From contig RGFZ01000014.1 of assembly GCA_010024875.1 (NCBI GenBank), positions 1-58,026 on the forward strand: a stretch of DNA of 58,026 bases, read 5' to 3'. The position numbers were made by a program, and so were the translations under genes. Under the pieces are notes generated by a model that saw only the letters and a list, made by a program, of their open reading frames with translations, did not search any database and was not told where the DNA came from. How positions within the stretch are numbered: the first letter of the stretch is position 1; the number at the start of each line of letters is the position of its first letter. The stretch is from Oxalobacteraceae bacterium (GTDB lineage Bacteria > Pseudomonadota > Gammaproteobacteria > Burkholderiales > Burkholderiaceae_D). Positions 35,718 through 43,953 of the stretch are shown here, in pieces.

Positions 35718-36650
35718 ATGACCTCCCTGATCTGCGGCTCCATGGCCTTCGATACCATCATGTCTTTCCATGGTCGCTTCTCCGAAGCCCTGCTGGCCGA
35801 CCAGCTACATAAGATTAATGTCGCGTTTCTGGTGCCGGGTATACGCCGGGAGTTCGGCGGCTGCGCGGGCAACATTGCCTACAACCTCAAGCTGCTGAAC
35901 GGCGACCCGCTGATCATGGCCACGGTCGGCAAGGACAGCGTGCCCTACATGGAACGTCTCGACAAACTGGACATCAGCCGTCGCTGCATTCGCACCATCG
36001 ATGATGCCTACACGGCTCAAGCTTTCATCACGACCGATGCGGACAATAATCAGATCACGGCTTTTCACCCGGGAGCGATGGGCAGCTCGCACCAGAACAA
36101 AGTCGCTGATGCGGGCAATGTCAAGCTGGCCATCGTCGCGCCGGATGGCCGCGACGGCATGATCGAGCACGCGCATGATTGCGCCAAGCTGGGGATTCCC
36201 TTCATCTTCGATCCCGGCCAGGGCTTGCCGATGTTCAGCGGCGAAGAGCTGATCCGATTCATCGAGATGGCAACCTACGTCGCAGTGAATGATTACGAGG
36301 CTGAGCTGCTCACTGAGCGCACAGGCCTGTCGCTGGAACAAATTGCCGAGCGAGTCTCTGCTTTGGTCGTCACCCGAGGGGAACAGGGCGCGGAGATTTA
36401 CACCAGCGCACAACGTTACGACATTCCGGTGGTACAGGTCGATCAGGTCGTCGATCCCACCGGTTGCGGCGACGCCTTCCGCGCAGGCATGCTGTACGGT
36501 CTGACAAATGATATGGACTGGATGACCATCGGTCGTCTCTCCTCACTAATGGGGGCGATCAAGATTGCCAGCCAGGGCGGACAAAACCATGTGCTCACGC
36601 GAGAGACGATTGAACAGCGCTTCGAGAAGGAATTCGGCTACCGCTTCTGA
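35718..36650 (+). CDS. PfkB family carbohydrate kinase (adenosine kinase-like)
   Basis: A 310-residue ribokinase-family enzyme. It has the N-terminal substrate lid MTSLICGSMAFDTIMSFHG, the GGCAGNIAYNLKLLNGDP motif, the variable ITAFHPGAM region, VNDYEAELLTERTG and the C-terminal PfkB signature VVDPTGCGDAFRAGML with its catalytic Asp. In Burkholderiales this gene is commonly annotated as adenosine kinase or carbohydrate kinase; the substrate cannot be read from sequence. It lies 65 bp after the DUF3426 gene, last of the plus-strand block. Confidence 0.93.
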   Translation: MTSLICGSMAFDTIMSFHGRFSEALLADQLHKINVAFLVPGIRREFGGCAGNIAYNLKLLNGDPLIMATVGKDSVPYMERLDKLDISRRCIRTIDDAYTAQAFITTDADNNQITAFHPGAMGSSHQNKVADAGNVKLAIVAPDGRDGMIEHAHDCAKLGIPFIFDPGQGLPMFSGEELIRFIEMATYVAVNDYEAELLTERTGLSLEQIAERVSALVVTRGEQGAEIYTSAQRYDIPVVQVDQVVDPTGCGDAFRAGMLYGLTNDMDWMTIGRLSSLMGAIKIASQGGQNHVLTRETIEQRFEKEFGYRF

Positions 36651-36678
36651 GTCTGTGCGAAAGTGGCGATAGGAACAC

Positions 36679-36975
36679 TCATCCCAGTAGTCGCCGCTTG
36701 GCCTCTTCGACCCCCAGATCGGCCTGTACCTCGAGAAGCTTCTGACGGCTGGTGTGTCCGTGGCTGACGCTGACCGCGCGTCGCGCCACACCAAGCCTTT
36801 CCGCGATGAAGCGCTCCAACGCGTCGTTCGCCCGGCCATCTACCGGTGGTGCACTCAGCCGGATCTTCAGCGCTCCATCGGTCTCGGTGGATACTTCCGA
36901 ACGTGATGCATTTGGATGTACCTGAACGGCAATACGCAACTTATCTCCATGCCGGCTGCACCAGGGGCGCGACAT
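36679..36975 (-). CDS. DUF167 (YggU-type) protein
   Basis: A 98-residue protein of the UPF0235/YggU family. Marks are LRIAVQVHPNASRSEV near the start, LKIRLSAPPVDGRANDALERFIAE and VSHGHTSRQKLLEV. Role unknown; some members are linked to genome-stability operons. The ATG at 36975 overlaps the yggT stop by one base (TGATG), so it depends on upstream translation. It converges on the PfkB gene with a 28-bp gap. Confidence 0.92.
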   Translation of the reverse strand: MSRPWCSRHGDKLRIAVQVHPNASRSEVSTETDGALKIRLSAPPVDGRANDALERFIAERLGVARRAVSVSHGHTSRQKLLEVQADLGVEEAKRRLLG

Positions 36976-37520
36976 CAAACGATCAGATGCAAAAGCAAAT
37001 TATCTGCAGCGAACAGAATAATCCTTAGCAGCAGAAAAGCGACGATCGGCGACAAATCGACACCGGCAATCGGCGGTATCAGGCGTCGCAAAGGCCGCAT
37101 CAGCGGCTCATTGAGCGCGCGCACCAGCGGCGCCAGCGGCGCATCGGGATTCACCCAGCTGAAGATGACCTCGATCACGATCAGACCAATGAAACCGTAA
37201 ACCACCCAGTGAATCAGGGTCAGCAGCGCCAGCAGCAGCCAGGTTTCGCCGTTGAAGGCGGAGCGTACACCCAACTCAATGGCCATCGATAGCAGCGCGA
37301 CCAGTATCGCGGCCAGGAGACTAGACCAGTCCAGACCACCCCAACCGGGCATTACCCGCCGCAGTGGCAGCACCAGCCAGTCAGTCAGCCTGAAGATGAA
37401 CTGACCCAACGGGAAGGGTGGTCTGACGCGCACCGCCTGCATCCAGAAGCGCAACAGTAGCAGCGCAGCCAGCAGGGTGGCGACCGTGTCGATGATCAAA
37501 TTGAACAGGTTGTAAATCAA
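36975..37520 (-). CDS. YggT family integral membrane protein
   Basis: A 181-residue protein with about four transmembrane segments (for example IIDTVATLLAALLLLRFW and LLAAILVALLSMAIELG) and two copies of the YggT unit: VLPLRRVMPGWGGLDWSSLLAA in the first half and PLMRPLRRLIPPIAGVDLSPIVAFLLL in the second. The family is linked to osmotic tolerance in E. coli. Translation starts at a TTG at 37520 with a GGAG Shine-Dalgarno 6 nt upstream; the next in-frame ATG would remove the first helix. It is coupled to the DUF167 gene downstream. Confidence 0.93.
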   Translation of the reverse strand: MIYNLFNLIIDTVATLLAALLLLRFWMQAVRVRPPFPLGQFIFRLTDWLVLPLRRVMPGWGGLDWSSLLAAILVALLSMAIELGVRSAFNGETWLLLALLTLIHWVVYGFIGLIVIEVIFSWVNPDAPLAPLVRALNEPLMRPLRRLIPPIAGVDLSPIVAFLLLRIILFAADNLLLHLIV

Positions 37521-37559
37521 GCTTGCTCCGCTGGCGCACGTTCATGCTGACGCGCGCAT

Positions 37560-37600
37560 AAAAAATCCCGCTGCAGACGATGCCTGCAGCGGGGATTTTG
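37560..37600 (-). terminator. rho-independent terminator of the histone H1-like gene
   Basis: A long GC-rich stem (about 14 bp, CCGCTGCAG with CTGCAGCGG at its core, one unpaired base) and a 7-nt loop are followed on the minus strand by six Ts. It lies about 30 bp past the stop of the histone-like gene. A shorter T run on the other strand makes it weakly bidirectional. Confidence 0.85.
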
Positions 37601-37630
37601 CCCGAAAGCGCAAAGTACCCCAAGCAATGC

Positions 37631-38140
37631 TCAGGGACGTACGCCCGTCGGAAAGGGCCAGGCTGCTGCCGGGCTGAGCACCGTTTTGATTGCTGTCGCT
37701 GGCGCGGGTGCCGCTACCGGTGCGGCGGCGGGTTTGGCGACGACCTTCTTGGGCGCTGCCTTCTTGGGCGCAGCCTTTTTCGGTGCAGCTTTTTTCGCGG
37801 CGGGCTTCTTGGCCGCGCTCTTTTTCGCAACTTTCTTGGCTGCGGGCTTCTTCTTCGCTACCGCTTTCTTTGTGACTTTCTTTGCGGCCTTCTTGGCCAC
37901 AGGCTTCTTCTTTGCTACCGCTTTCTTTGTGACTTTCTTTGCGGCCTTCTTGGCTGCGGGCTTCTTCTTCGCTACCGCTTTCTTTGCGACTTTTTTTGCC
38001 GCCTTCTTGGCTACCGGCTTTTTCTTTGCTACCGCTTTTTTCGCAACTACTTTCTTTTTTGCCGCTGCCTTTTTAGCTACCGGCTTCTTCTTCGCTGCCG
38101 GCTTTTTCTTAGCCGCCGTTTTCTTCTTTGCTGTTGCCAT
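37631..38140 (-). CDS. Histone H1-like Ala/Lys/Pro-rich DNA-binding protein
   Basis: A 169-residue, extremely basic low-complexity protein built almost wholly of AKK-type repeats (AAKK, VAKK, PAAKK), like the histone H1-like proteins of Burkholderiales and AlgP of Pseudomonas. It should bind DNA non-specifically through an unstructured lysine-rich chain. The start is the ATG at 38140 with an AAGGAG Shine-Dalgarno 7 nt upstream; codons further 5' are not Lys-rich. The last about 35 residues are Ala/Pro-rich and less basic. A 57-bp internal tandem repeat and a palindrome just upstream of the ribosome site are listed separately. It has its own terminator. Confidence 0.92.
   Translation of the reverse strand: MATAKKKTAAKKKPAAKKKPVAKKAAAKKKVVAKKAVAKKKPVAKKAAKKVAKKAVAKKKPAAKKAAKKVTKKAVAKKKPVAKKAAKKVTKKAVAKKKPAAKKVAKKSAAKKPAAKKAAPKKAAPKKAAPKKVVAKPAAAPVAAPAPATAIKTVLSPAAAWPFPTGVRP
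37850..38060. repeat. 57-bp tandem repeats within the histone-like gene
   Basis: About three and a half units of a 57-bp repeat encode the 19-residue period KKAVAKKKPVAKKAAKKVT with small changes. Copies are nearly identical at the DNA level (for example GCTACCGCTTTCTTTG recurs on the top strand), so copy number can change by recombination or slippage in frame. Confidence 0.8.
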
Positions 38141-38153
38141 TGCTTTCTCCTTC

Positions 38154-38165
38154 ACGTGATCACGT
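38154..38165. promoter_or_regulatory. 12-bp palindrome upstream of the histone-like gene
   Basis: The perfect palindrome ACGTGATCACGT lies 14 bp before the start codon of the histone H1-like gene, directly upstream of the Shine-Dalgarno. GTGAT recurs just beside it. It may be an operator or an RNA hairpin; no known regulator is assigned. Confidence 0.4.
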
Positions 38166-38776
38166 ATCACTAGGTACATAAGGGAAACCCGTCTGGACCT
38201 GAAGGACCAAGCGGATTATTCATCGGCGCAAACCAATCTCGGGTTTGCGCTAATGAATTCGGCACCCGCTGAACTGCTGCATCTCCTCGACGATGCAGCG
38301 CTTCAGCGCGCAGCCAGCCACCCCGCATCGCCGCGCCAGCGGCGATGGCGCCGTATCCCTCTCAAGGAAGCGGCGCCCGATCTGCAGGGCTGCGCGGGGC
38401 TCACGCCCTGCGCTGGAGTCGCGTTTATCCAGCGGATGCCTCAGCGGCAAGTCGGCGCCGCATGACTTTACCGGTCGCTGGAACCTGCTCCTCCCTGGCC
38501 AAAAAAAACGCCGGCAACAATGCCGGCGCGAGTATGCTTTTGCAGAAAGGCCAACTCATTTTCCGAAGAATACGCTGCCATGCCCGAGACGGTCGGGGGA
38601 GGGAACGATTTGAAAAGAGTCTGATTCGGCCCGATACTGTCCATCAAGTCAGATTGCCACCTTTCCGCTGATAGGCTGACTGCGGTCGCGATAGAAGCGT
38701 CTCCACCCTCGACCGCAGCTTGTACGACAGGTACTGCTTTCCTCTGTCTTGATGCCCGCCGTAGCGCGCATCCCTG
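38166..38776. other. About 600 bp without a confident gene
   Basis: Between the histone-like gene and nrdB I find no protein I can support. Short open frames on both strands near 38250-38470 lack ribosome sites and family marks. The stretch holds a hairpin with a 9-bp stem at 38226-38250 (GCGCAAACC / GGTTTGCGC), another at about 38328-38350, and the nrdB-side terminator at 38502-38528. The upstream control region of the histone gene must also lie here. It may be decayed coding DNA or house an unrecognised small RNA. Confidence 0.6.
38502..38528 (-). terminator. rho-independent terminator downstream of nrdB
   Basis: A perfect 7-bp stem CGCCGGC/GCCGGCG with a 6-nt loop is followed on the minus strand by eight Ts. 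It lies about 250 bp beyond the nrdB stop and is the first strong terminator met by transcripts from nrdA-nrdB, giving them a long 3' untranslated tail unless a small gene lies between. Confidence 0.8.
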
Positions 38777-39955
38777 TTATTCCCAGCTCAGCGCGCCGCC
38801 GGTCTGATACTCGATGACCCGAGTCTCGAAGAAGTTACGTTCTTTCTTCAAGTCGATCATCTCGCTCATCCACGGGAAGGGGTTTTCTTCCTGTGGGAAC
38901 AGCGTCTCAAGACCGATCTGCTGAGCGCGGCGGTTGGCAATGAAACGCAGGTAACCTTTGAACATCGCTGCATTCAAGCCCAACACACCACGCGGCATTG
39001 TATCTTCAGCGTAGCGATATTCCAACTCCACAGCTTGCAAAAACAACGCTTTTATCTCTTCCTTGAAAGCGGGCGTCCACAGATGGGGGTTTTCAAGCTT
39101 GATCGTGTTGATCAGGTCGATACCGAAATTGCAGTGCATGGACTCATCGCGCAGAATGTACTGGTACTGCTCGGCGGCGCCCATCATCTTGTTTTGCCGG
39201 CCTAGCGCAAGAATCTGGGTAAAGCCGACATAGAAGAACAAGCCTTCCATCAAACAGGCGAAGACGATCAGGGACTTCAGCAGCTGCTGGTCGCTCTCGG
39301 TGGTGCCGGTGGTGAAGGCCGGATCGGTCAGCGTCTCGATGAAGGGGATCAGGAACTCGTCTTTGTCGCGGATCGAGGTAACCTCGTGATAGGCGTTGAA
39401 GATCTCACCCTCGTCCAGGCCCAACGATTCGACGATGTACTGGTACGCGTGGGTATGAATCGCTTCTTCGAACGCCTGACGAAGCAGGTACTGCCGGCAC
39501 TCGGGTGCCGTAATGTGGCGGTAGGTACCCAGCACGATATTGTTGGCCGCGAGCGAGTCTGCGGTCACGAAGAAACCGAGATTGCGCTTGACCAGACGGC
39601 GTTCGTCCTCGGTCAGGCCGTTCGGATTCTTCCACAGCTCGATATCGCGTTGCATGTTGATTTCCTGAGGCATCCAGTGATTCGCACAGCCGGCGAGGTA
39701 TTTGTCCCAAGCCCATTTGTACTTGAACGGCACCAGCTGGTTGACATCGGTTTGGCCATTGATGATTCGCTTGTCGACGGCCTTAACCCGGCCCTCGGTG
39801 CTGTCCTTGGAGTCAGGACGGGCAAGGATGCCGGGATTCAGTGCAGCGTCGGCATGGGTGACGTACTGAGGTACGGTCGGCACGGCCTGCAGTTGCGGCC
39901 GGGGCTGAGCTGCAGGGCGGGGAGCGACTACGGATTCTTCATCCCAGGAGAGCAT
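38777..39955 (-). CDS. nrdB: Ribonucleoside-diphosphate reductase subunit beta (class Ia)
   Basis: A 392-residue R2 subunit that holds the diiron-tyrosyl radical. The di-iron/radical cluster is read in [16 protein letters not shown] (Glu, His and the radical Tyr in the spacing of E. coli Glu115, His118 and Tyr122) and in the second half [16 protein letters not shown] (Glu and His). The C-terminal tail ends GGALSWE for docking to NrdA. A Pro/Gln-rich N-terminal extension of about 35 residues is typical of the group. The ATG at 39955 has AAAGGA 7 nt upstream. It lies 124 bp after nrdA on the same strand. Confidence 0.97.
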   Translation of the reverse strand: MLSWDEESVVAPRPAAQPRPQLQAVPTVPQYVTHADAALNPGILARPDSKDSTEGRVKAVDKRIINGQTDVNQLVPFKYKWAWDKYLAGCANHWMPQEINMQRDIELWKNPNGLTEDERRLVKRNLGFFVTADSLAANNIVLGTYRHITAPECRQYLLRQAFEEAIHTHAYQYIVESLGLDEGEIFNAYHEVTSIRDKDEFLIPFIETLTDPAFTTGTTESDQQLLKSLIVFACLMEGLFFYVGFTQILALGRQNKMMGAAEQYQYILRDESMHCNFGIDLINTIKLENPHLWTPAFKEEIKALFLQAVELEYRYAEDTMPRGVLGLNAAMFKGYLRFIANRRAQQIGLETLFPQEENPFPWMSEMIDLKKERNFFETRVIEYQTGGALSWE

Positions 39956-40079
39956 GTTGGTGTCCTTTGTTGCTTTGGTCTGTAATCAATCGTGGATAGT
40001 TCAGCGTCTTTTGCAAGATCAGCAGCTGGCTTGACTGGGATCCTGTCCAATCAAGCCAGCGATGCGCTTTCTCGCTGTC

Positions 40080-43001
40080 TTACTGGCAGGCCTCGCACTC
40101 GTCGAAGCCCGGATCGCCTGGTCGCAGATAGCAGGCCGCACCCTCCGCTTCTGCCGACACTGCCGACGATGCGGGGGCCGCAGCGCCAGCGGCTTGCGCT
40201 GTCGGCATATCTGACGACACCGCATTAAGCGCACCGGCCTTGCTGGTTGATTTCTCGGCATGCGTGGCACCGATGGTGCGCAGGTAATACGTGGTCTTCA
40301 GTCCGCGCAGCCAGGCCAGCTTATAGGTCTCGTCGAGCTTCTTGCCGGACGCGCCGGCCATGTAGATGTTCAGCGACTGCGCCTGATCGATCCATTTCTG
40401 GCGGCGCGATGCGGCTTCGACCAGCCAGCTAGGATCGACCTCGAAAGCGGTCGCATATAGATCGCGCAGATCCTGAGGAATACGGTCGATGCGCGACAGG
40501 CTGCCATCGAAATACTTCAGATCAGCGACCATCACCTCGTCCCACAGACCGTGCGCCTTCAGGTCGCGCACCAGATATTCATTGATCTCGGTGAACTCGC
40601 CCGACAGATTCGACTTGACGTACAGGTTCTGGTAGGTTGGCTCGATGCAGGCCGACACGCCGATGATGTTAGAAATTGTCGCCGTCGGCGCGATGGCCAC
40701 ACAGTTGGAATTGCGCATGCCATGACGCTTGATGCGGTCGCGCAGCGACTGCCAATCCATGGTTTCGGTGGTGTCGACTTCCAGATAGCCGCCACGCTCG
40801 TCGGCCAGCAGTTTCAGTGAATCTTGCGGCAGGATGCCGCGATCCCACAGCGAACCGCGATAGGAGCTGTAAGTACCCCGCTCTTCGGCCAGCTCGGTCG
40901 ATGCAAGGTAGGCGTAGTAGCAGACGGCTTCCATCGAACGGTCAGCAAACTCGACTGCCTCTTTCGATGCGTAGGGCACGCGCATGAGGTGCAGGCAGTC
41001 CTGAAAACCCATGATGCCCATGCCGACCGGACGGTGACGCAGGTTGGAGTCGCGCGCCTTTTTCACCGCGTAGTAGTTGATGTCGATCACGTTGTCGAGC
41101 ATGCGCATTGCCGTGCGAATGGTCTTCTGCAGCTTCTCGTGATCCAGCTTGCCGTCCTTCATATGGGCCGGCAGATTCACCGAACCCAGGTTGCAGACCG
41201 CGATTTCGGAATCATTGGTGTTAAGCGTGATCTCGGTGCATAGGTTGGAGCTGTGAACGACACCGACATGCTGCTGCGGCGAGCGGATGTTGCACGGGTC
41301 CTTGAAGGTGATCCACGGATGACCGGTCTCGAACAGCATCGACAACATCTTGCGCCACAGATCCAGCGCCTGCACTTTCTTGAACAGCTTCATCTCGCCG
41401 GAGGCGCACTTGGCTTCATAGGCGAGGTACGCCTGCTCGAATTCCTTGCCGAACTTGTCGTGCAGGTCGATCACGTCGGAAGGTGAGAACAGGGTCCATT
41501 CGCCCTTTTCCATCACACGCTTCATGAACAGATCGGGAATCCAGTTTGCGGTGTTCATGTCGTGCGTGCGGCGGCGGTCGTCACCGGTATTCTTGCGCAG
41601 GTCGAGGAATTCCTCGACGTCCAGGTGCCAAGTCTCGAGGTAGGCGCAGACCGCCCCCTTGCGCTTGCCACCCTGATTGACGGCGACCGCAGTATCGTTA
41701 ACCACTTTCAGGAAAGGCACCACGCCCTGCGACTTGCCGTTGGTACCTTTGATATGCGCACCAAGCGCGCGCACAGGCGTCCAGTCGTTACCAAGACCAC
41801 CGGCGTACTTGGCCAGCAGCGCGTTCTCTTTGATCGCTTCGTAGATGCCGTCGAGATCGTCCGCCACCGTCGTGAGATAGCAGGATGAGAGCTGCGAGCG
41901 CTGCGTGCCAGAGTTGAACAGGGTCGGCGTCGAGCTCATGAAGTCAAAGGTCGACAGCAGATGGTAGAACTCGATCGCGCGCGCCTCGCGGTCGATCTCG
42001 TTCAGCGCAAGGCCCATCGCGACGCGCATGTAGAAAGCCTGCGGCATCTCGATACGGGCGCCCTGAATGTGCAGGAAATAGCGGTCATACAGCGTCTGCA
42101 AGCCGAGGTAGCCGAACTGCAGGTCGCGCTCGGGTACCAGCGCCTTGGCAAGCTTTTTCAGATCGAACTGACTCAGCTTCGTATCGAGCAGCTCGGCGTC
42201 GATACCTTTCTTGATGAACTTCGGGAAGTACTCGATGTAGTGCGTACCGGCGTCTGCCTGCGCAACCTCAGTGCCAAACACTTCCTTGCGAATGGTGTGC
42301 ATCAGAAGGCGCGCAGTGACCTGACTGTACGCCGGGTCTTTTTCCATCAGCGCACGCGCGGCGAGAATGGCGGATTTATAGAGTTCCTCGACAGGCACGC
42401 CGTCATACAGATTACGAACGGTCTCGTGCAAGATGGCATCGGCATCAACATGCTTTTCCAGCCCGATGCAGGCCGAGGTGATCATGGTCTTGAGCTTCTG
42501 CTGATCAAGCGGTACGCGCTGCCCATCCACCAGAATATGCAGCGCATGCGGCGGCTCAGCCGCGCCCTTGGCAGCTTGCTGCTGCGCGCGCTCTTCCTGA
42601 CGCTTCGCACGATACAGTACGTAGGCGCGGGCAACGTCATGCTCGCCAGAACGCATCAGCGCCAGCTCGACCTGATCTTGCACGTCTTCGATATGGAAGG
42701 TGCCGCCCGCCGGCTGGCGGCGCATCAGCACCGAGACGACACCAACGGTCAGCTGCTCGACGAGCTCGCGAACACGCGCCGAAGCTGCGCCCTGCCCACC
42801 GTTCACGGCGAGGAAGGCCTTGGTCATCGCGATAGAAATCTTGGACGGCTCGAACCCAACCACGGCACCGTTGCGGCGGATGATCTTGTAGTCGGCAATG
42901 GTGGCAACGGTGCTGGACGAGGAAGGCGCGAGCGCCGACACCTTGGGCACGGTCGCGAACTCGCTACCGGACTTGACTGAAATTTCTTGACTGGTCTGCA
43001 C
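40080..43001 (-). CDS. nrdA: Ribonucleoside-diphosphate reductase subunit alpha (class Ia)
   Basis: A 973-residue R1 subunit that reduces ribonucleotides to deoxyribonucleotides. An N-terminal ATP-cone (YKIIRRNGAVVGFEPSKI onward) is followed by a second cone-like segment (HILVDGQRVPLDQQKLK). The catalytic barrel carries SQLSSCYLTTV, the active-site loop NLCTEITLNT (Cys and Glu), CNLGSVNL and the radical-path tyrosine pair in TTYYLRTIG. The C-terminal Cys pair (CEACQ) receives electrons from thioredoxin or glutaredoxin. I use the GTG at 43001, with GGGGAGG 4 nt upstream; the frame is open 58 codons further 5' but that part is not NrdA-like. Paired NrdR boxes lie 260-306 bp upstream. Confidence 0.96.
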   Translation of the reverse strand: MQTSQEISVKSGSEFATVPKVSALAPSSSSTVATIADYKIIRRNGAVVGFEPSKISIAMTKAFLAVNGGQGAASARVRELVEQLTVGVVSVLMRRQPAGGTFHIEDVQDQVELALMRSGEHDVARAYVLYRAKRQEERAQQQAAKGAAEPPHALHILVDGQRVPLDQQKLKTMITSACIGLEKHVDADAILHETVRNLYDGVPVEELYKSAILAARALMEKDPAYSQVTARLLMHTIRKEVFGTEVAQADAGTHYIEYFPKFIKKGIDAELLDTKLSQFDLKKLAKALVPERDLQFGYLGLQTLYDRYFLHIQGARIEMPQAFYMRVAMGLALNEIDREARAIEFYHLLSTFDFMSSTPTLFNSGTQRSQLSSCYLTTVADDLDGIYEAIKENALLAKYAGGLGNDWTPVRALGAHIKGTNGKSQGVVPFLKVVNDTAVAVNQGGKRKGAVCAYLETWHLDVEEFLDLRKNTGDDRRRTHDMNTANWIPDLFMKRVMEKGEWTLFSPSDVIDLHDKFGKEFEQAYLAYEAKCASGEMKLFKKVQALDLWRKMLSMLFETGHPWITFKDPCNIRSPQQHVGVVHSSNLCTEITLNTNDSEIAVCNLGSVNLPAHMKDGKLDHEKLQKTIRTAMRMLDNVIDINYYAVKKARDSNLRHRPVGMGIMGFQDCLHLMRVPYASKEAVEFADRSMEAVCYYAYLASTELAEERGTYSSYRGSLWDRGILPQDSLKLLADERGGYLEVDTTETMDWQSLRDRIKRHGMRNSNCVAIAPTATISNIIGVSACIEPTYQNLYVKSNLSGEFTEINEYLVRDLKAHGLWDEVMVADLKYFDGSLSRIDRIPQDLRDLYATAFEVDPSWLVEAASRRQKWIDQAQSLNIYMAGASGKKLDETYKLAWLRGLKTTYYLRTIGATHAEKSTSKAGALNAVSSDMPTAQAAGAAAPASSAVSAEAEGAACYLRPGDPGFDECEACQ

Positions 43002-43260
43002 TGCGCCTCCCCAATGGTCATGCTGTAGGCACTGCTGCCTTGTTACTTTGAAATGCCAAGCGTGTGGCCTGACATCCGTTTTATTTGTTTTCTTCCCAGC
43101 TGGCGCGCCGCATACCTGCATGGGCACGAACTGAAAAATTGCTTGCTGCCGATGGGCCCTGGCCAAGCCCCACATTCCTCGGGACGCTGCGGACGTCCAA
43201 AAAACGCTTCGTATTACGTTACTTGGTCAGTTCAATTGATGGGTTGAGCTGCACAGCCGG

Positions 43261-43307
43261 ACACTAGATCTAGTGGATCAAGCAGCCGTAGGCACTAATT
43301 CTAGTGC
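43261..43307 (-). promoter_or_regulatory. Paired NrdR boxes upstream of nrdA
   Basis: Two 16-bp palindromic boxes, ACACTAGATCTAGTGG at 43261-43276 and GCACTAATTCTAGTGC at 43292-43307, lie 31 bp apart start to start, which is three helical turns. This is the arrangement known for the ATP/dATP-dependent repressor NrdR at ribonucleotide reductase promoters. They sit between ampD and nrdA, read from the nrdA side. Exact -10 and -35 elements are not clear. Confidence 0.88.
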
Positions 43308-43335
43308 CCAGCTCGGCTACTTGCAACCGCTTTTT

Positions 43336-43953
43336 TCAATCTGGAAAGCGCAGCACCTGGGGAGATTTCGCGCGTGATAACTCACTTCCTGAAAGCGCTG
43401 AGAATTCCTGGTGAAATCTCGCCCAATCAAAGCAAGGACCTGGATCCGTCTTGCGATCGGGCGCAATGTGCTGATGGCCCGTGACATCGGTCAAAGGGTG
43501 GCGCCGCGTGAGCGCTTGTGTCAGAAAGGCAAGAGTTGTGTATTGTGCATCGCAAAATGCTTCGTGATCGGAACCTTCGAGTTCGATGCCGATGGAAAAA
43601 TCATTGCAGCGCTGTCGACCCTGAAATTCCGACACGCCGGCATGCCACGCGCGGTCGAGCGTAGAAACGAACTGGACGGCGCCGCCATCACGCCGAATTA
43701 GAAAATGCGATGACACCTGCAGACCGCGCAACTGATCGAAATAGGGATGAGCTTCACAATCGAGCGTATTGGTGAACAGCGCCTCGATATATCCGCCGCC
43801 AAATTCCCCCGGGGGCAGGCTGATGTTATGTATCACCAGCAAGGTGATCTGGGCATCCTCGGGACGCGCATCGAAATTGCTGGATGCCGAACGCAGCAGA
43901 GCGCCGCACCAGCCATCGTGGCCGATCACCAGAGGAACTTCAGTCGGGTTCAT
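43336..43953 (-). CDS. ampD: 1,6-anhydro-N-acetylmuramyl-L-alanine amidase
   Basis: AmpD cuts the peptide from anhydro-muropeptides in the cytoplasm during peptidoglycan recycling; loss can induce AmpC beta-lactamase in bacteria that have it. The 205-residue protein has the zinc ligands of the N-acetylmuramoyl-L-alanine amidase fold: His in LLVIHNISLPPGEFG, His and Asp in DVTGHQHIAPDRKTDPG, plus SSHFLIRRDG and NDFSIGIELEG. Its product feeds Mpl, also in the window. The ATG at 43953 overlaps the end of the sigma-54 regulator gene by 14 bp. Confidence 0.96.
   Translation of the reverse strand: MNPTEVPLVIGHDGWCGALLRSASSNFDARPEDAQITLLVIHNISLPPGEFGGGYIEALFTNTLDCEAHPYFDQLRGLQVSSHFLIRRDGGAVQFVSTLDRAWHAGVSEFQGRQRCNDFSIGIELEGSDHEAFCDAQYTTLAFLTQALTRRHPLTDVTGHQHIAPDRKTDPGPCFDWARFHQEFSALSGSELSRAKSPQVLRFPD

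Noticed and set aside
37686-38159. A long plus-strand open frame antisense to the histone-like gene, encoding a Phe/Ala-rich hydrophobic repeat that looks membrane-like.
   Set aside because: It is a mirror of the AKK codon repeats on the minus strand; the histone-like frame has the Shine-Dalgarno and terminator.
38253-38465. A 70-codon plus-strand frame and a 66-codon minus-strand frame between the histone gene and nrdB.
   Set aside because: Neither has a Shine-Dalgarno site or a recognisable product, and both strands being open reflects the GC-rich composition.
38530-38680. A short minus-strand frame starting MDSIGPNQTLF between nrdB and the terminator.
   Set aside because: It runs through the terminator hairpin and has no ribosome site, so it is not supported as a gene.
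41961-42980. A 339-codon plus-strand open frame antisense to nrdA.
   Set aside because: It is the codon-bias shadow of nrdA; no ribosome site or family resemblance.
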